Assembly (NCBI RefSeq): GCF_003034985.1
Contig: NZ_PZKG01000004.1
Coordinates: 1 to 64,000 of the forward strand
Direction: 5' to 3'
Length of the DNA: 64,000 nucleotides
Origin: Cereibacter changlensis JA139
GTDB taxonomy: Bacteria > Pseudomonadota > Alphaproteobacteria > Rhodobacterales > Rhodobacteraceae
The notes under the pieces are model-generated. The model searched no databases, was not told where the DNA came from, and saw only the letters and a list, made by a program, of their open reading frames with translations. Positions 33,820 to 45,350 of the stretch are shown in pieces; position 1 is the first letter of the stretch, and every line of letters starts with the position of its first letter. The translations under genes and the position numbers were made by a program.

Positions 33820-34707
33820 TCAAGTCATGCCTTCCAAACGTATGAGCTCGCGCCGGATGCCGCTCGCCAGCGCGTCGGCGAAGCGGTTCATCCGTTCCAC
33901 CCGCCGGTCGTCGGCATGGCGGATCAGCCAGAAGGCCCGGGTCAGGCTGACCACCTCGGGCAGGATCTTCACCAGCTCCGGCGCCGAAGGGATGGCGAAG
34001 TCATGCACGATGCCGATGCCGCCGCCGGTCCGGAGCCAGTTCAGCTGCACCGAGACCGAGTTCGAGGCCAGAGGCGCCGCCCCTGCCCCGATCTCGGTCA
34101 GATAGTCCAGCTCCTTGTCGAAGATCATGTCGGGGATATATCCGACGATCCGGTGCGCCTTCAGATCCTCGAGGCTCTGCGGCGCCCCTGCCCGCTCCAG
34201 GTAGGCGCGGCTGGCCGCCAGATGCAGCTTGTAGTCGGTCAGCTTCTGCACCGTCAGCCGCCCCGCCTCGGGGCGCGAGACGCCGATCGCCATGTCGGCC
34301 TCGCGCTTCGACAGGTTGAAGACCCGTGGCAGGGCAACGATCTGAACCTCCAGCCCCGGGTTTTCCTCGCAGATCCGAGTGACGACCTGCGGCAGCAGGT
34401 AGTTGGCGCAGCCGTCCGGCGCGCCGATCCGGATCTGCCCGGTGAGCCCCGAGGCGCCCTGCACCTCCTCCAGCGCCTCCAGCATCGCCTGCTCGGCCCG
34501 CTCGGCATGGGCCAGCATCCGCTGGCCCTGCTCGGTCAGCGCATAGCCCTGCGGGCTCTTCGCGAAGAGCCGCGCCGTCAGCGCCTCCTCCAGCCGTGCC
34601 ACCCGCCGGCCCACCGTCGCCGGATCGAGCCGCAGCACCTTGCCCGCGCCCGACAGGCTCTCGCTGCGCGCCACCGCCAAAAACACCCGCAGATCGTCCC
34701 AGTCCAT
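33820..34707 (-). CDS. LysR-type transcriptional regulator divergent from mmsA
   Basis: 295 residues from the ATG at 34707. The N-terminal helix-turn-helix (DDLRVFLAVARSESLSGAGK, DPATVGRRVARLEEALTARL) is followed by a substrate-binding domain (IRIGAPDGCANYLLPQVVTR). The start MDWDDLRVFL is typical of the GcvA/TrpI-like subgroup that controls a divergent neighbour. It is divergent from mmsA with a 99-bp shared region containing dyads TTGCA-N4-TGCAA. It probably controls mmsA and itself in response to a valine or inositol breakdown product. The true effector is unknown. Confidence 0.9.
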   Translation of the reverse strand: MDWDDLRVFLAVARSESLSGAGKVLRLDPATVGRRVARLEEALTARLFAKSPQGYALTEQGQRMLAHAERAEQAMLEALEEVQGASGLTGQIRIGAPDGCANYLLPQVVTRICEENPGLEVQIVALPRVFNLSKREADMAIGVSRPEAGRLTVQKLTDYKLHLAASRAYLERAGAPQSLEDLKAHRIVGYIPDMIFDKELDYLTEIGAGAAPLASNSVSVQLNWLRTGGGIGIVHDFAIPSAPELVKILPEVVSLTRAFWLIRHADDRRVERMNRFADALASGIRRELIRLEGMT

Positions 34708-34714
34708 GCCCCAC

Positions 34715-34774
34715 CCTTGCAAAACTGCAAAACGCTTTTGAAACCTTGCCGCTTTATCCGGCAAAATTGCAAGG
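34715..34774. promoter_or_regulatory. dyad operator region between the LysR gene and mmsA
   Basis: A perfect inverted repeat TTGCA-AAAC-TGCAA spans 34717-34730. In addition, CCTTGCAA (34715-34722) is mirrored by TTGCAAGG (34767-34774) about 52 bp away. Paired dyads of this spacing in a divergent gap are typical of LysR recognition and activation sites. The element is one of the few A+T-rich stretches here. Confidence 0.55.
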
Positions 34775-34806
34775 CTAAGGTCTGGCCAGCAAATCGGGAG
34801 GATTCC

Positions 34807-36306
34807 ATGCAGGAACTGAGCCACTGGATCAACGGCAAGCACGTGAAGGGCACCTCGGGCCGCTTCGCCGATGTCTTCAACCCCGCCACCGGCGAGGTGC
34901 AGGCCCGCGTGCCGCTCGCCTCCAAGGCCGAGCTTGACGCCGCGGTCGAGGCCGCCGCCGCCGCCCAGCCGAAATGGGCCGCCACCAACCCGCAGAAGCG
35001 TGGCCGGGTGATGATGGCGCTGGTCAACCTGATCAACCGCGACATGGAGAAGCTGGCCGAGGCGCTGAGCCGCGAGCATGGCAAGACCATCCCCGACGCC
35101 AAGGGCGACATCCAGCGCGGGCTGGAAGTGATCGAATATTGCATCGGCGCGGCGCAGATGCTGAAGGGCGAGTTCACCGACTCCGCCGGCCCCGGCATCG
35201 ACATGTATTCCATGCGCCAGCCGGTCGGCGTGGCGGCGGGCATCACCCCCTTCAACTTCCCGGCGATGATCCCGCTGTGGAAGATGGGCCCGGCGCTGGC
35301 CTGCGGCAACGCCTTCATCCTCAAGCCCTCCGAGCGCGATCCCTCGGTGCCCCTGATGCTGGCCGAGCTCTGCAAGGAGGCGGGCCTGCCCGACGGCGTC
35401 CTGCAGGTGGTGAACGGCGACAAGGAATCGGTCGACGCGATCCTCGACAACCCGACCATCGCCGCGGTGGGCTTCGTCGGTTCCACCCCGATCGCCGAAT
35501 ACATCTACACCCGCGGCTGCGCCAACGGCAAACGGGTGCAGTGCTTCGGCGGCGCCAAGAACCACATGATCATCATGCCGGATGCCGATCTCGATCTGGC
35601 CGCCGATGCGCTGGTCGGCGCGGGCTACGGCGCCGCGGGTGAACGCTGCATGGCGATCTCGGTCGCGGTCCCCGTGGGGGACGCCACCGCCGACGCGCTG
35701 ATCGAAAGGCTGATCCCGCGCATCGAAAAGCTGAAGGTCGGCCCCTATACCGCCGGCAACGATGTCGATTACGGCCCGGTCGTCACCGCCGCCGCCAAGC
35801 AGAACATCCTCAAGCTGGTGCAGTCGGGCGTCGATCAGGGCGCGAAGCTGGTGGTCGATGGCCGCAACTTCGCGCTGCAGGGCTACGAGGACGGCTTCTT
35901 CGTCGGCCCGCATCTCTTCGACCATGTCACCCCCGACATGGACATCTACAAGAAGGAGATCTTCGGGCCGGTGCTCTCCACCGTGCGCGCCGCCTCCTAC
36001 GAGGAAGCGCTGGGTCTGGCGATGGACCATGAATACGGCAACGGCACGGCGATCTTCACCCGCGACGGCGATGCCGCCCGCGACTTCGCCAACCGGGTGA
36101 ACATCGGCATGGTCGGCATCAACGTGCCGATCCCGGTGCCGCTGGCCTATCACACCTTCGGCGGCTGGAAGAAATCCGGCTTCGGCGACCTGAACCAGCA
36201 CGGCCCCGACGCCTTCCGCTTCTACACCCGCACCAAGACCATCACCACGCGCTGGCCCTCGGGCATCAAGGAAGGCTCGGCCTTCAACTTCAAGGCGATG
36301 GATTGA
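34807..36306 (+). CDS. mmsA: methylmalonate-semialdehyde dehydrogenase (CoA-acylating)
   Basis: 499 residues, standard length. Motifs: WINGKHVKGTSGRFADVFNP at the start, GVAAGITPFNFPAMIPLWKM, the NAD-binding GFVGSTPIAEYIY, the catalytic Cys in GAAGERCMAISVAV, and the MmsA-specific end HTFGGWKKSGFGDLNQHG. The enzyme oxidises methylmalonate or malonate semialdehyde to propionyl- or acetyl-CoA in valine and inositol catabolism in the cytoplasm. The general base Glu of other ALDHs is replaced in FGGAKNH, as in all MmsA enzymes. The other valine-degradation genes are not in the window. Confidence 0.95.
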   Translation: MQELSHWINGKHVKGTSGRFADVFNPATGEVQARVPLASKAELDAAVEAAAAAQPKWAATNPQKRGRVMMALVNLINRDMEKLAEALSREHGKTIPDAKGDIQRGLEVIEYCIGAAQMLKGEFTDSAGPGIDMYSMRQPVGVAAGITPFNFPAMIPLWKMGPALACGNAFILKPSERDPSVPLMLAELCKEAGLPDGVLQVVNGDKESVDAILDNPTIAAVGFVGSTPIAEYIYTRGCANGKRVQCFGGAKNHMIIMPDADLDLAADALVGAGYGAAGERCMAISVAVPVGDATADALIERLIPRIEKLKVGPYTAGNDVDYGPVVTAAAKQNILKLVQSGVDQGAKLVVDGRNFALQGYEDGFFVGPHLFDHVTPDMDIYKKEIFGPVLSTVRAASYEEALGLAMDHEYGNGTAIFTRDGDAARDFANRVNIGMVGINVPIPVPLAYHTFGGWKKSGFGDLNQHGPDAFRFYTRTKTITTRWPSGIKEGSAFNFKAMD

Positions 36307-36313
36307 TCCTGCC

Positions 36314-36338
36314 GGGGGGCGGCCAAGTGCCGCCCCCC
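36314..36338 (+). terminator. hairpin after mmsA
   Basis: A perfect 10-bp stem (36314-36323 with 36329-36338) closes a 5-base loop 8 bp after the stop codon. A U-run is lacking, so termination strength is uncertain. Confidence 0.5.
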
Positions 36339-36408
36339 GCGTTCCGCTTTCGGGCTTGACCGCGGCGGCTTCCTGGCGGACGCAGGATGCGTCGCCACAG
36401 GAGCCGCC

Positions 36409-37062
36409 ATGGGCTGGACCGCAACAACCGGCTTTGCCGCCCTCGCCGCCGAGGCCCGCGCCCGGCTCGACGCGCTGCTGCCGCTGCGGCTGCCCAAGGG
36501 CACGCTGATGTTCCACCCCGGCGACGCGGCGCAGGGCTTCGTCGTGGTGCTGGAGGGCCGGGTCGAGGTCTTCCTCACCGGCGCCACCGGGCGCGAGATC
36601 CTGCTCTACGCGGTCGAGCCCGGCCAGAGCTGCGTGCAGACCACGCTCGGGCTGATGGGCGGCGAGGATTACACCGGCGAGGCGATCACCGCCACCGACT
36701 GCCACGTCGTGGTGATCCCGAAACCGCTGTTCCTCACGCTGATGGACGACAGCGCCCCGTTCCGCGCCTTCGTCTTCACCGCCTTCGCCACCAGGATGCA
36801 GGACATGATGCTGCTCTTGGAGCGCGTCGCCTTCCAGCGGGTCGAAAGCCGCCTCGCCGGCGCGCTGCTGGCGCTGGCCCGCGACGATCAGGTGAACACC
36901 ACTCAATCCGACCTCGCCACCCGCATCGGCAGCGCCCGCGAGGTGATCTCGCGCCGGCTCGACCATTTCGCCCGGCGCGGCTGGGTGCGCACCGACCGCG
37001 GCCGGGTCACCCTGCTCGACCCCGCCGCCCTGCGCCGGATCGCCGCAGCAACCGAAGGCTGA
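36409..37062 (+). CDS. Crp/Fnr-family transcriptional regulator
   Basis: 217 residues; AGGAG lies 6 bases before the ATG. The N-terminal cyclic-nucleotide-binding-like domain (about 10-125; KGTLMFHPGDAAQGFVVVLE) has no cysteine cluster, so it is not an oxygen-sensing FNR, and cAMP-contact residues are not obvious. A long dimer helix leads to a C-terminal winged helix with TQSDLATRIGSAREVISRRL, a Crp-type recognition helix. A 67-residue DUF2892 membrane protein gene follows 95 bp downstream, a pairing that I recall in other Proteobacteria, where such regulators respond to sulfide or nitrosative signals. The effector is unknown. Confidence 0.85.
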   Translation: MGWTATTGFAALAAEARARLDALLPLRLPKGTLMFHPGDAAQGFVVVLEGRVEVFLTGATGREILLYAVEPGQSCVQTTLGLMGGEDYTGEAITATDCHVVVIPKPLFLTLMDDSAPFRAFVFTAFATRMQDMMLLLERVAFQRVESRLAGALLALARDDQVNTTQSDLATRIGSAREVISRRLDHFARRGWVRTDRGRVTLLDPAALRRIAAATEG

Positions 37063-37157
37063 GCCCGAACGTGACGAGGTCACAGACGCCGCGCGCGCCG
37101 CGGCGCAGGATGTCGCCATGCCCCGGCTTCCGGGCGTCCTCATCAAAAGGTGACATC

Positions 37158-37361
37158 ATGCTGAAAACCAATGTCGGCGGCATCGACCGCATCCTGCGCA
37201 TCGTGATCGGCCTGGCGCTGCTCGCCGCCTTCTTCCTGCTGCCGGGCCACAGCCTGCACTGGGTCTTCCTGATCGGCATCGTGCCGCTGGCCACCGGCCT
37301 GCTGTCCAGCTGCCCGCTCTACACGATCTTCGGCATCAGCACCTGCCCCCTGAAACACTGA
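37158..37361 (+). CDS. DUF2892 (YgaP-like) two-helix membrane protein
   Basis: 67 residues. The pattern NVGGIDRILRIVIGLALLAA, a second hydrophobic helix and the end SSCPLYTIFGISTCPLK are the DUF2892 signature, including the two C-terminal cysteines. Members are small inner-membrane proteins, sometimes fused to rhodanese domains, and often linked to sulfur handling. AAAAGG before the ATG serves as ribosome site. It is probably in one unit with the Crp/Fnr gene 95 bp upstream. Confidence 0.85.
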   Translation: MLKTNVGGIDRILRIVIGLALLAAFFLLPGHSLHWVFLIGIVPLATGLLSSCPLYTIFGISTCPLKH

Positions 37362-37381
37362 GCCGGGAAGGCCTGCGGCCT

Positions 37382-37702
37382 CCCATTTTCTGTCCCTAAA
37401 TATCCCCGCCGGAGGCTCCCCCGCCTCCGGCGGCGCCCCGCAGCCGATCCCGCCCGAGGCAGCAGCGGCGCGCGGGCGCCCGATTCCCCAAGGCACCGCT
37501 CCTGCTCCGCAGCCAACCTGCGCACCTCGACATCGACGCGAGAGCGTACCCGGCAACAGAGCAAACCGGAAGCCACAGCCCCCCATTTTCTGTCCCTAAA
37601 TATCCCCGCCGGAGGCTCCCCCGCCTCCGGCAGCGCCCCCCTCGCCGATTACACCCGCGGCAGCAGCGGCGCGCGGGGGCTCGATGCCCCCAAGCGGCGC
37701 TC

Positions 37703-37725
<23 letters not shown>
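37382..37725. repeat. about 200-bp period duplication of the uvrA 3' end and its hairpin region
   Basis: A 50-bp sequence at 37382-37431 is repeated exactly at 37582-37631. Both copies contain an inverted repeat GCCGGAGGC-N6-GCCTCCGGC next to TCTGTCCCTAAATATCCCC. Weaker similarity continues for about 90 bp, and the second copy runs into the last codons of uvrA, while the first copy ends in a degenerate version of the same codons. The 341-bp gap between DUF2892 and uvrA is thus filled by the two copies. I recall A+T motifs next to such hairpins recurring at gene ends in Rhodobacteraceae. Confidence 0.75.
37675..37691 (-). terminator. hairpin directly after uvrA
   Basis: GGGGGC-TCGAT-GCCCCC forms a perfect 6-bp stem 11 bp after the uvrA stop codon. 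No U-run follows; the stronger GCCGGAGGC hairpin at 37608-37631 lies just beyond and may do the terminating. Confidence 0.45.
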
Positions 37726-40567
<2,842 letters not shown>

Positions 40568-40635
40568 GCCCACGTCCCTGCTGTCTGAAGCACCAGAGAT
40601 AGGTGAAGCGGGCTGAGTCTCCAACCCGAAAACGT

Positions 40636-40650
40636 GAACATTATAAGAAC
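40636..40650 (-). promoter_or_regulatory. LexA (SOS) box overlapping the uvrA -10 element
   Basis: GAAC-ATTATAA-GAAC matches the alphaproteobacterial LexA consensus GTTC-N7-GTTC exactly. Read on the uvrA strand it contains TATAAT, a perfect -10 sequence, 69-83 bp upstream of the start codon. LexA bound here would block RNA polymerase directly. Confidence 0.8.
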
Positions 40651-40674
40651 GCAATGCGGCTTTGCGGAAATAGT

Positions 40675-41850
40675 TCAGCCGGTCGCCCTGCGGCGGGCGG
40701 AAAGCCACTGATGCAGGCCGATCCCCGCCGCCGCCGGCAGCAGGCAGAACAGCACCAGCCCGCCGATCCCCTGCCAGGCGATCAGCGCGGCCAGCAGCGG
40801 CGTGCCGCTGGTGGTGCCGAGATTGCCCAGCTGCGCCACCGCCCCGGCGGCCCGGCTGCGGCCCTCAAGGTCGGGGTTCAGCTGCGGGATGGCGGCAAAG
40901 CTCGCCCCCTGCACCAGCCCCAGCGCCGCGGCGAGGATCAGGCTGGCTGCCGCCAAAGGCAGCGGCGCGCCGCGCTCCAGCCAGATCAGCCCGGCGGCGA
41001 GCATGGTGGCGGCGAAGCCGAACTGCACGATCCGGATCGCCGGCAGGCGGCCCAGTAGCCAGACCCCCAGCGTCAGCGAGACGGCGATGCTTGTCAGCGG
41101 CATGGCCGAGGCCAGCAGCAGCTGCCATGGCCCGGCCAGCGTCGGCAGCAGGGTCAAGAGCGCGACATAGACCAGTGTATAGCAGAAGAAGCCGATGGCC
41201 GGCGCCGCGACCCGCGGCGAGGCATAGATCTCGCCGTGCTGGCGCAGCAGCCGCCCGGGCGACAGCGGCACCGCCGGGCCGCGGATGTCCGGCGGCAGCA
41301 GCCGCCACAGCAGCAGGGCGAACCCGGCCATGTAAGCGGCATGGGCGAGGAACAGCGCCGGGATGCCCTGCGCCTCGACCAGCGGCCGTCCCAGCGTGGC
41401 GGTGATGGCGAAGGAGACGGCGAAGAAGCTGCTCCACAGCGTCATCGCCAGCCCCTGCAAGCGCAGCGGCGCAAGCTGGGCGATCAGCACCGGCGCGGCG
41501 ACGACGATGGCGAGATGCGACGCCCCCTCCGCCAGCCGCAGCGCCAGCATCACCGGCAGGGGCGGCAGCAGCGCCTGCAGCGCGGAGAGCGCGGCCCCCA
41601 GCGAAAGCGCCGCGACCAGCACCCGCCGATAGCCCAGCCGCTGCACCAGAAGCCCCGCCGTGGTGCCGAAGACAAGCCCGACGAAGCCGACGATGGAGAC
41701 GGTCAGCCCCAGCGCCACCTCGCTCCGGCCCGGATAGGCCAGCGCGATCTGGTCGAAGATCACGCCCAGCTTGGCGAATTGCGCCGCAGAGCCGAGCCCG
41801 GCGCCCCAGAGCGCCAGAACCAGCAGCATCGGAGGCGCGGAACGGGTCAT
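40675..41850 (-). CDS. MFS transporter
   Basis: 391 residues with about twelve hydrophobic helices. The loop after helix 2 reads [20 protein letters not shown], the usual MFS gate motif, and helix 4 has [20 protein letters not shown]. The fold is that of a drug or metabolite exporter, but the substrate cannot be told. It follows lpdA by 39 bp on the same strand and ends 107 bp before uvrA, whose SOS promoter lies in that gap. It may be cotranscribed with lpdA. Confidence 0.8.
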   Translation of the reverse strand: MTRSAPPMLLVLALWGAGLGSAAQFAKLGVIFDQIALAYPGRSEVALGLTVSIVGFVGLVFGTTAGLLVQRLGYRRVLVAALSLGAALSALQALLPPLPVMLALRLAEGASHLAIVVAAPVLIAQLAPLRLQGLAMTLWSSFFAVSFAITATLGRPLVEAQGIPALFLAHAAYMAGFALLLWRLLPPDIRGPAVPLSPGRLLRQHGEIYASPRVAAPAIGFFCYTLVYVALLTLLPTLAGPWQLLLASAMPLTSIAVSLTLGVWLLGRLPAIRIVQFGFAATMLAAGLIWLERGAPLPLAAASLILAAALGLVQGASFAAIPQLNPDLEGRSRAAGAVAQLGNLGTTSGTPLLAALIAWQGIGGLVLFCLLPAAAGIGLHQWLSARRRATG

Positions 41851-41889
41851 GCCCGCAGGGTTAGCCCAACCCCGCCGCGGGGGCCAGCC

Positions 41890-43284
41890 TCAGAAATGCA
41901 GCGCGCGGCCGTAGGCGTCGAGCACGGATTCGTGCATCATCTCGGACAGCGTCGGATGCGGGAAGACCGTCTCCATCAGCTCGGCCTCCGTCGTCTCCAG
42001 CGTGCGGCCGATGACATAGCCCTGGATCAGCTCGGTCACTTCCGCGCCGATCATATGGGCGCCCAGCAGCTCGCCGGTCTTGGCGTCGAACACCGTCTTG
42101 ATGAAGCCCTCGGCCTCGCCCAGGGCGATCGCCTTGCCGTTGCCGATGAAGGGGAAACGCCCCACCTTCACCTCGAAGCCCGCCTCCTTGGCCTTGGCTT
42201 CGGTCATGCCGACCGAGGCCACCTGCGGATGGCAATAGGTGCAGCCGGCGATCGAGCCCGGCTTGATCGGATGCGGATGGCCGCCCGCGACCAGTTCGGC
42301 CACCATCACGCCCTCGTGGCTGGCCTTGTGCGCCAGCCAGGGCGCGCCGGCGATGTCGCCGATGGCATAGAGCCCCTCGACCCCGGTGCGGCAGAACTCG
42401 TCCGTTACCACATGGGTCCGGTCGATCTTCACGCCCAATGCCTCGAGCCCCAGCCCCTCGACATTGCCGACGATGCCGACGGCAGAGATCACAGTGTCGA
42501 ACTCCATCGTCTCGGTCTTGCCGCCCGCCTCGATATGCGCGGTGACCTTGCCCGGCGAGCGGTCGAGCTTCTTGACGGTGGATTTCTCGAGGATCTTCAT
42601 GCCCTGCTTCACGAAAGCCTTCTTCGCGAAGGCCGAAACCTCGGCATCCTCCACCGGCAGCACGCGGTCCATCACCTCGACCACGGTGGTATCGGCGCCC
42701 AGCGTGTTGAAGAAGCTGGCGAATTCGATGCCGATGGCGCCCGAGCCGATCACAAGAAGCTTCTTCGGCATGCGCTTCGGCTGCAGCGCGTGGCGGTAGG
42801 TCCAGACCAGATCGCCATCGGCCTCCAGCCCCGGCAGCTCGCGCGCCCGCGCGCCGGTGGCGAGGATGATGGTCTTGGCCTCCAGCTCCTCGGTGCCCTT
42901 GTCGGTCTTCACCTGCACCCGGCCCTTGGCGGGCAGCGTCGCCGTCCCCATCACCACGGTGATCTTGTTCTTCTTCATCAGATGGCCGATGCCGCCCGAC
43001 AGCTGCTTGGCCACCCCGCGCGAGCGGGCGACCACGGCGTCGAGGTCATAGCCGATGCCGTCGGCCTTCAGGCCGAATTCCTTGGCGCGGTGCATCAGGT
43101 GGAACACCTCGGCCGAGCGCAAGAGCGCCTTGGTCGGGATGCAGCCCCAGTTCAGGCAGATGCCGCCGAGGTTTTCCCGCTCCACGATGGCGACGTTCAG
43201 CCCGAGCTGCGCCGCCCGGATCGCGGCGACATAGCCCCCCGGACCGGACCCGGCCACGATCATGTCAAAGCTCTTGGCAGCCAT
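41890..43284 (-). CDS. lpdA: dihydrolipoyl dehydrogenase
   Basis: 464 residues; AGGAG is 6 bases before the ATG at 43284, and a second ATG two codons earlier touches it. The FAD motif GSGPGGYVAAIRAAQLG, the redox disulfide GGICLNWGCIPTK (Cys43 and Cys48), the NAD motif LVIGSGAIGIEFASFFNTLG and the C-terminal HPTLSEMM with the catalytic His are all intact. It reoxidises lipoamide in 2-oxoacid dehydrogenase or glycine cleavage complexes. The E1 and E2 genes are not in the window, so the copy's complex is uncertain; the type resembles the E3 of the 2-oxoglutarate complex. Confidence 0.95.
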   Translation of the reverse strand: MAAKSFDMIVAGSGPGGYVAAIRAAQLGLNVAIVERENLGGICLNWGCIPTKALLRSAEVFHLMHRAKEFGLKADGIGYDLDAVVARSRGVAKQLSGGIGHLMKKNKITVVMGTATLPAKGRVQVKTDKGTEELEAKTIILATGARARELPGLEADGDLVWTYRHALQPKRMPKKLLVIGSGAIGIEFASFFNTLGADTTVVEVMDRVLPVEDAEVSAFAKKAFVKQGMKILEKSTVKKLDRSPGKVTAHIEAGGKTETMEFDTVISAVGIVGNVEGLGLEALGVKIDRTHVVTDEFCRTGVEGLYAIGDIAGAPWLAHKASHEGVMVAELVAGGHPHPIKPGSIAGCTYCHPQVASVGMTEAKAKEAGFEVKVGRFPFIGNGKAIALGEAEGFIKTVFDAKTGELLGAHMIGAEVTELIQGYVIGRTLETTEAELMETVFPHPTLSEMMHESVLDAYGRALHF

Positions 43285-43357
43285 CGTCATCTCCTGGAAA
43301 AAGTAGTTTGGCCTTAAACCATATTTGGAAGCCGCGCAACGAAGCCCAAGCCGGGGG

Positions 43358-43378
43358 GCCATGCAGCCCCTGCATGGC
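43358..43378 (-). terminator. hairpin after the DUF924 gene
   Basis: A perfect 9-bp stem (GCCATGCAG with CTGCATGGC) with a 3-base loop begins directly at the DUF924 stop codon. There is no U-run. Confidence 0.45.
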
Positions 43379-43954
43379 TCAGGCCGACATCGCCTTCACC
43401 ATCGCGCCGTAAGCCCCGGCCTGCATGAACTCCTCCTCCTCCGGCGTGTTCTCCCGGCCCAGCGCGGCGTTGCGGAACGGGAAGCGGCCGTAGCGGCGGA
43501 TGATCTCGGCATGGGCCTTGGCATGCAGCAGGTTCTCCGCCCCGGTCTCGGGCATGCGGGTGGAGAACAACTCCACCGACAGCTCCTGGTCGGCCATGTC
43601 CTCGGAATGCTCGAAGGGCATGTAGAAGAACTGCCGCTCCGGTTCCGGGGCCTGCATGTCCCAACCCTCCTCCAACGCCCTGCGGGCGCAGTCACGCGCC
43701 TGCGGGTCGGTGGCGAAGGCCTCGGCCCGGCCACGGAACATGTTGCGCGCGAACTGGTCGGTGAGGATCAGGAAGGCGAGGCTGCCCACCGTCCCCTCGC
43801 ACCAATGGTCCAGCCCGCCCTCGCGCGCCGCCTGCCACAGGTCGCCGAAGCGGTCGCGGATCTCGTCGTCCAGCTCCTCGGAGCCGACATACCAGCCTTC
43901 GGGGCCAACCTCGCCCAGCCAGTAGTCCAGCACGCCTTCCGGATCGTCCGCCAT
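43379..43954 (-). CDS. DUF924 family protein
   Basis: 191 residues from the ATG at 43954, which has AGGAG 6 bases upstream; an ATG five codons earlier is the alternative. The segments LDYWLGEVGPEGWYVGSEEL, LILTDQFARNMFRGRAEAFA, FFYMPFEHSEDMADQE and HAEIIRRYGRFPFRNAALGR are the known conserved blocks of DUF924, an all-helical cytoplasmic family resembling tetratricopeptide folds. Function is not established. It sits between lpdA and an MFS gene on the same strand, with no functional link visible. Confidence 0.85.
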   Translation of the reverse strand: MADDPEGVLDYWLGEVGPEGWYVGSEELDDEIRDRFGDLWQAAREGGLDHWCEGTVGSLAFLILTDQFARNMFRGRAEAFATDPQARDCARRALEEGWDMQAPEPERQFFYMPFEHSEDMADQELSVELFSTRMPETGAENLLHAKAHAEIIRRYGRFPFRNAALGRENTPEEEEFMQAGAYGAMVKAMSA

Positions 43955-44012
43955 TTCAGTCTCCTGCATGTGTGCCTTCCGAACCTGACAGGTCCGGCGG
44001 CAGGCTGCAACA

Positions 44013-45263
44013 TCAGCGGCCCGAGGTGTCGACGCCCTCCTGCCCCTGCTCCATCATGGTGCCGACCGCCAGAGCCGAGGCGGTGGGCGCCAGCGTGGCG
44101 AAGGCCCCGGTATCGGCCACGGCGGGCGCGGCGCGCTGCGTCATCCGCCAGGCGGCGTAGGTCGCCAGCACCCCGAAGAGGATGCCGATGAACAGGAAGA
44201 ACCCGTCCGGCCCGACCTGCTCCATGATCCAGCCGGTGACCAGCGGCCCGAAGATCGCGCCCAGCCCGTTCATGAAGATCAGACCGGCCGAGGCGCCCGC
44301 CATCGACTCCTTGCTGAGGAAGTCGTTGGTATGGGCGATCAGCAGCGAATAGAGCGGGTTGGTGATGCCGCCCAGCAGCAGCGACACGATCAGAAGCCCC
44401 CAGAACGGCGGGGTGAAAAGCACCGCCACCGCCATCACCGCGCCGCCGACCACCGCCAGCCCCAGCACCAGCTTGCGTCGGTCCATGCGGTCCGAGAACC
44501 AGCCGATCGGATATTGCAGCACCAGACCGCCAACATACATCGTCCCGATGAAGATCGAGATGTCGCGCACGCTCAGCCCTTCCAGCGTGCCCCAGACCGA
44601 GGCCATGCCGAACATCGCCGAAAAGATGCCCCCCGTCAGCAGCATGCCGATGACGCCGAGCGGCGAGATCTCGAACAGCTCCTTGAAGGACAAGGGCTTC
44701 GTCGTGTCGAAGACCGGCGCTGTGGTGGTGGTCAGCAGGATCGGCATGAAGGCCAAGGAGACCAGCACCGAGGGGATGACGAAGAGCGTGAAGCCCGAGG
44801 GCTCCGCCACGTTCAGGAGCGCCTGCGAGCCGATGATGCCGATCATCTGCACGATCATGTAGAGCGACAGCGCCTGCCCGCGGGTCTCGTTGGTGGAGCT
44901 GTTGTTCAGCCAGCTCTCGGCGGTGATGTAGACCCCCGAGAAGCAGAAGCCGACCAGCACCCGCATCCCCGCCCAGACCGTCCACTCCGGCAGCACCGGA
45001 TAGACCACCAGCACCGCCGAGATCAGCGAGCCGAGCGCCGCGAAGACCCGCACATGGCCGACGCGGCGGATCATCTCGGGCGTCACGCGCGAGCCGAAGA
45101 GGAAGCCGAGGAAATAGGCCGACATCACCATCGACAGCTGGAAGGTGCTGAATCCCTCGATCCCGCCGCGGATGCCCAGCAGCGAGCCCTGAATGCCGTT
45201 TCCGACCATCAGCAGCATGACGCCCAGCAACAGCGGCCAGGTGGAAGCGAGAACCTTGAACAT
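44013..45263 (-). CDS. MFS transporter (YcaD-like)
   Basis: 416 residues, twelve helices. MFKVLASTWPLLLGVMLLMV at the start, SAYFLGFLFGSRVTPEMIRR after helix 2 and GVYITAESWLNNSSTNETRG in helix 4-5 are typical of the YcaD-like subgroup. The ATG at 45263 has GGAG upstream; the longer frame before it has none. The C-terminal 40 residues after the last helix are polar and Ala/Thr-rich. The substrate is unknown. It is 58 bp upstream of DUF924 on the same strand and 87 bp after queA. Confidence 0.8.
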   Translation of the reverse strand: MFKVLASTWPLLLGVMLLMVGNGIQGSLLGIRGGIEGFSTFQLSMVMSAYFLGFLFGSRVTPEMIRRVGHVRVFAALGSLISAVLVVYPVLPEWTVWAGMRVLVGFCFSGVYITAESWLNNSSTNETRGQALSLYMIVQMIGIIGSQALLNVAEPSGFTLFVIPSVLVSLAFMPILLTTTTAPVFDTTKPLSFKELFEISPLGVIGMLLTGGIFSAMFGMASVWGTLEGLSVRDISIFIGTMYVGGLVLQYPIGWFSDRMDRRKLVLGLAVVGGAVMAVAVLFTPPFWGLLIVSLLLGGITNPLYSLLIAHTNDFLSKESMAGASAGLIFMNGLGAIFGPLVTGWIMEQVGPDGFFLFIGILFGVLATYAAWRMTQRAAPAVADTGAFATLAPTASALAVGTMMEQGQEGVDTSGR

Positions 45264-45350
45264 CGACGAACTCCGGGGGGTTTCGGGCACAGTAGCAGCG
45301 GCCTCCCGCCCGGGAGGGCGCAAAGGCGACGGTTGGACGGGCGGGCGCGC

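Noticed and set aside
33820-37146. 1108-codon minus-strand frame ending in the LysR gene
   Set aside because: Most of it is antisense to mmsA and the Crp/Fnr gene; only the last 295 codons are the LysR protein.
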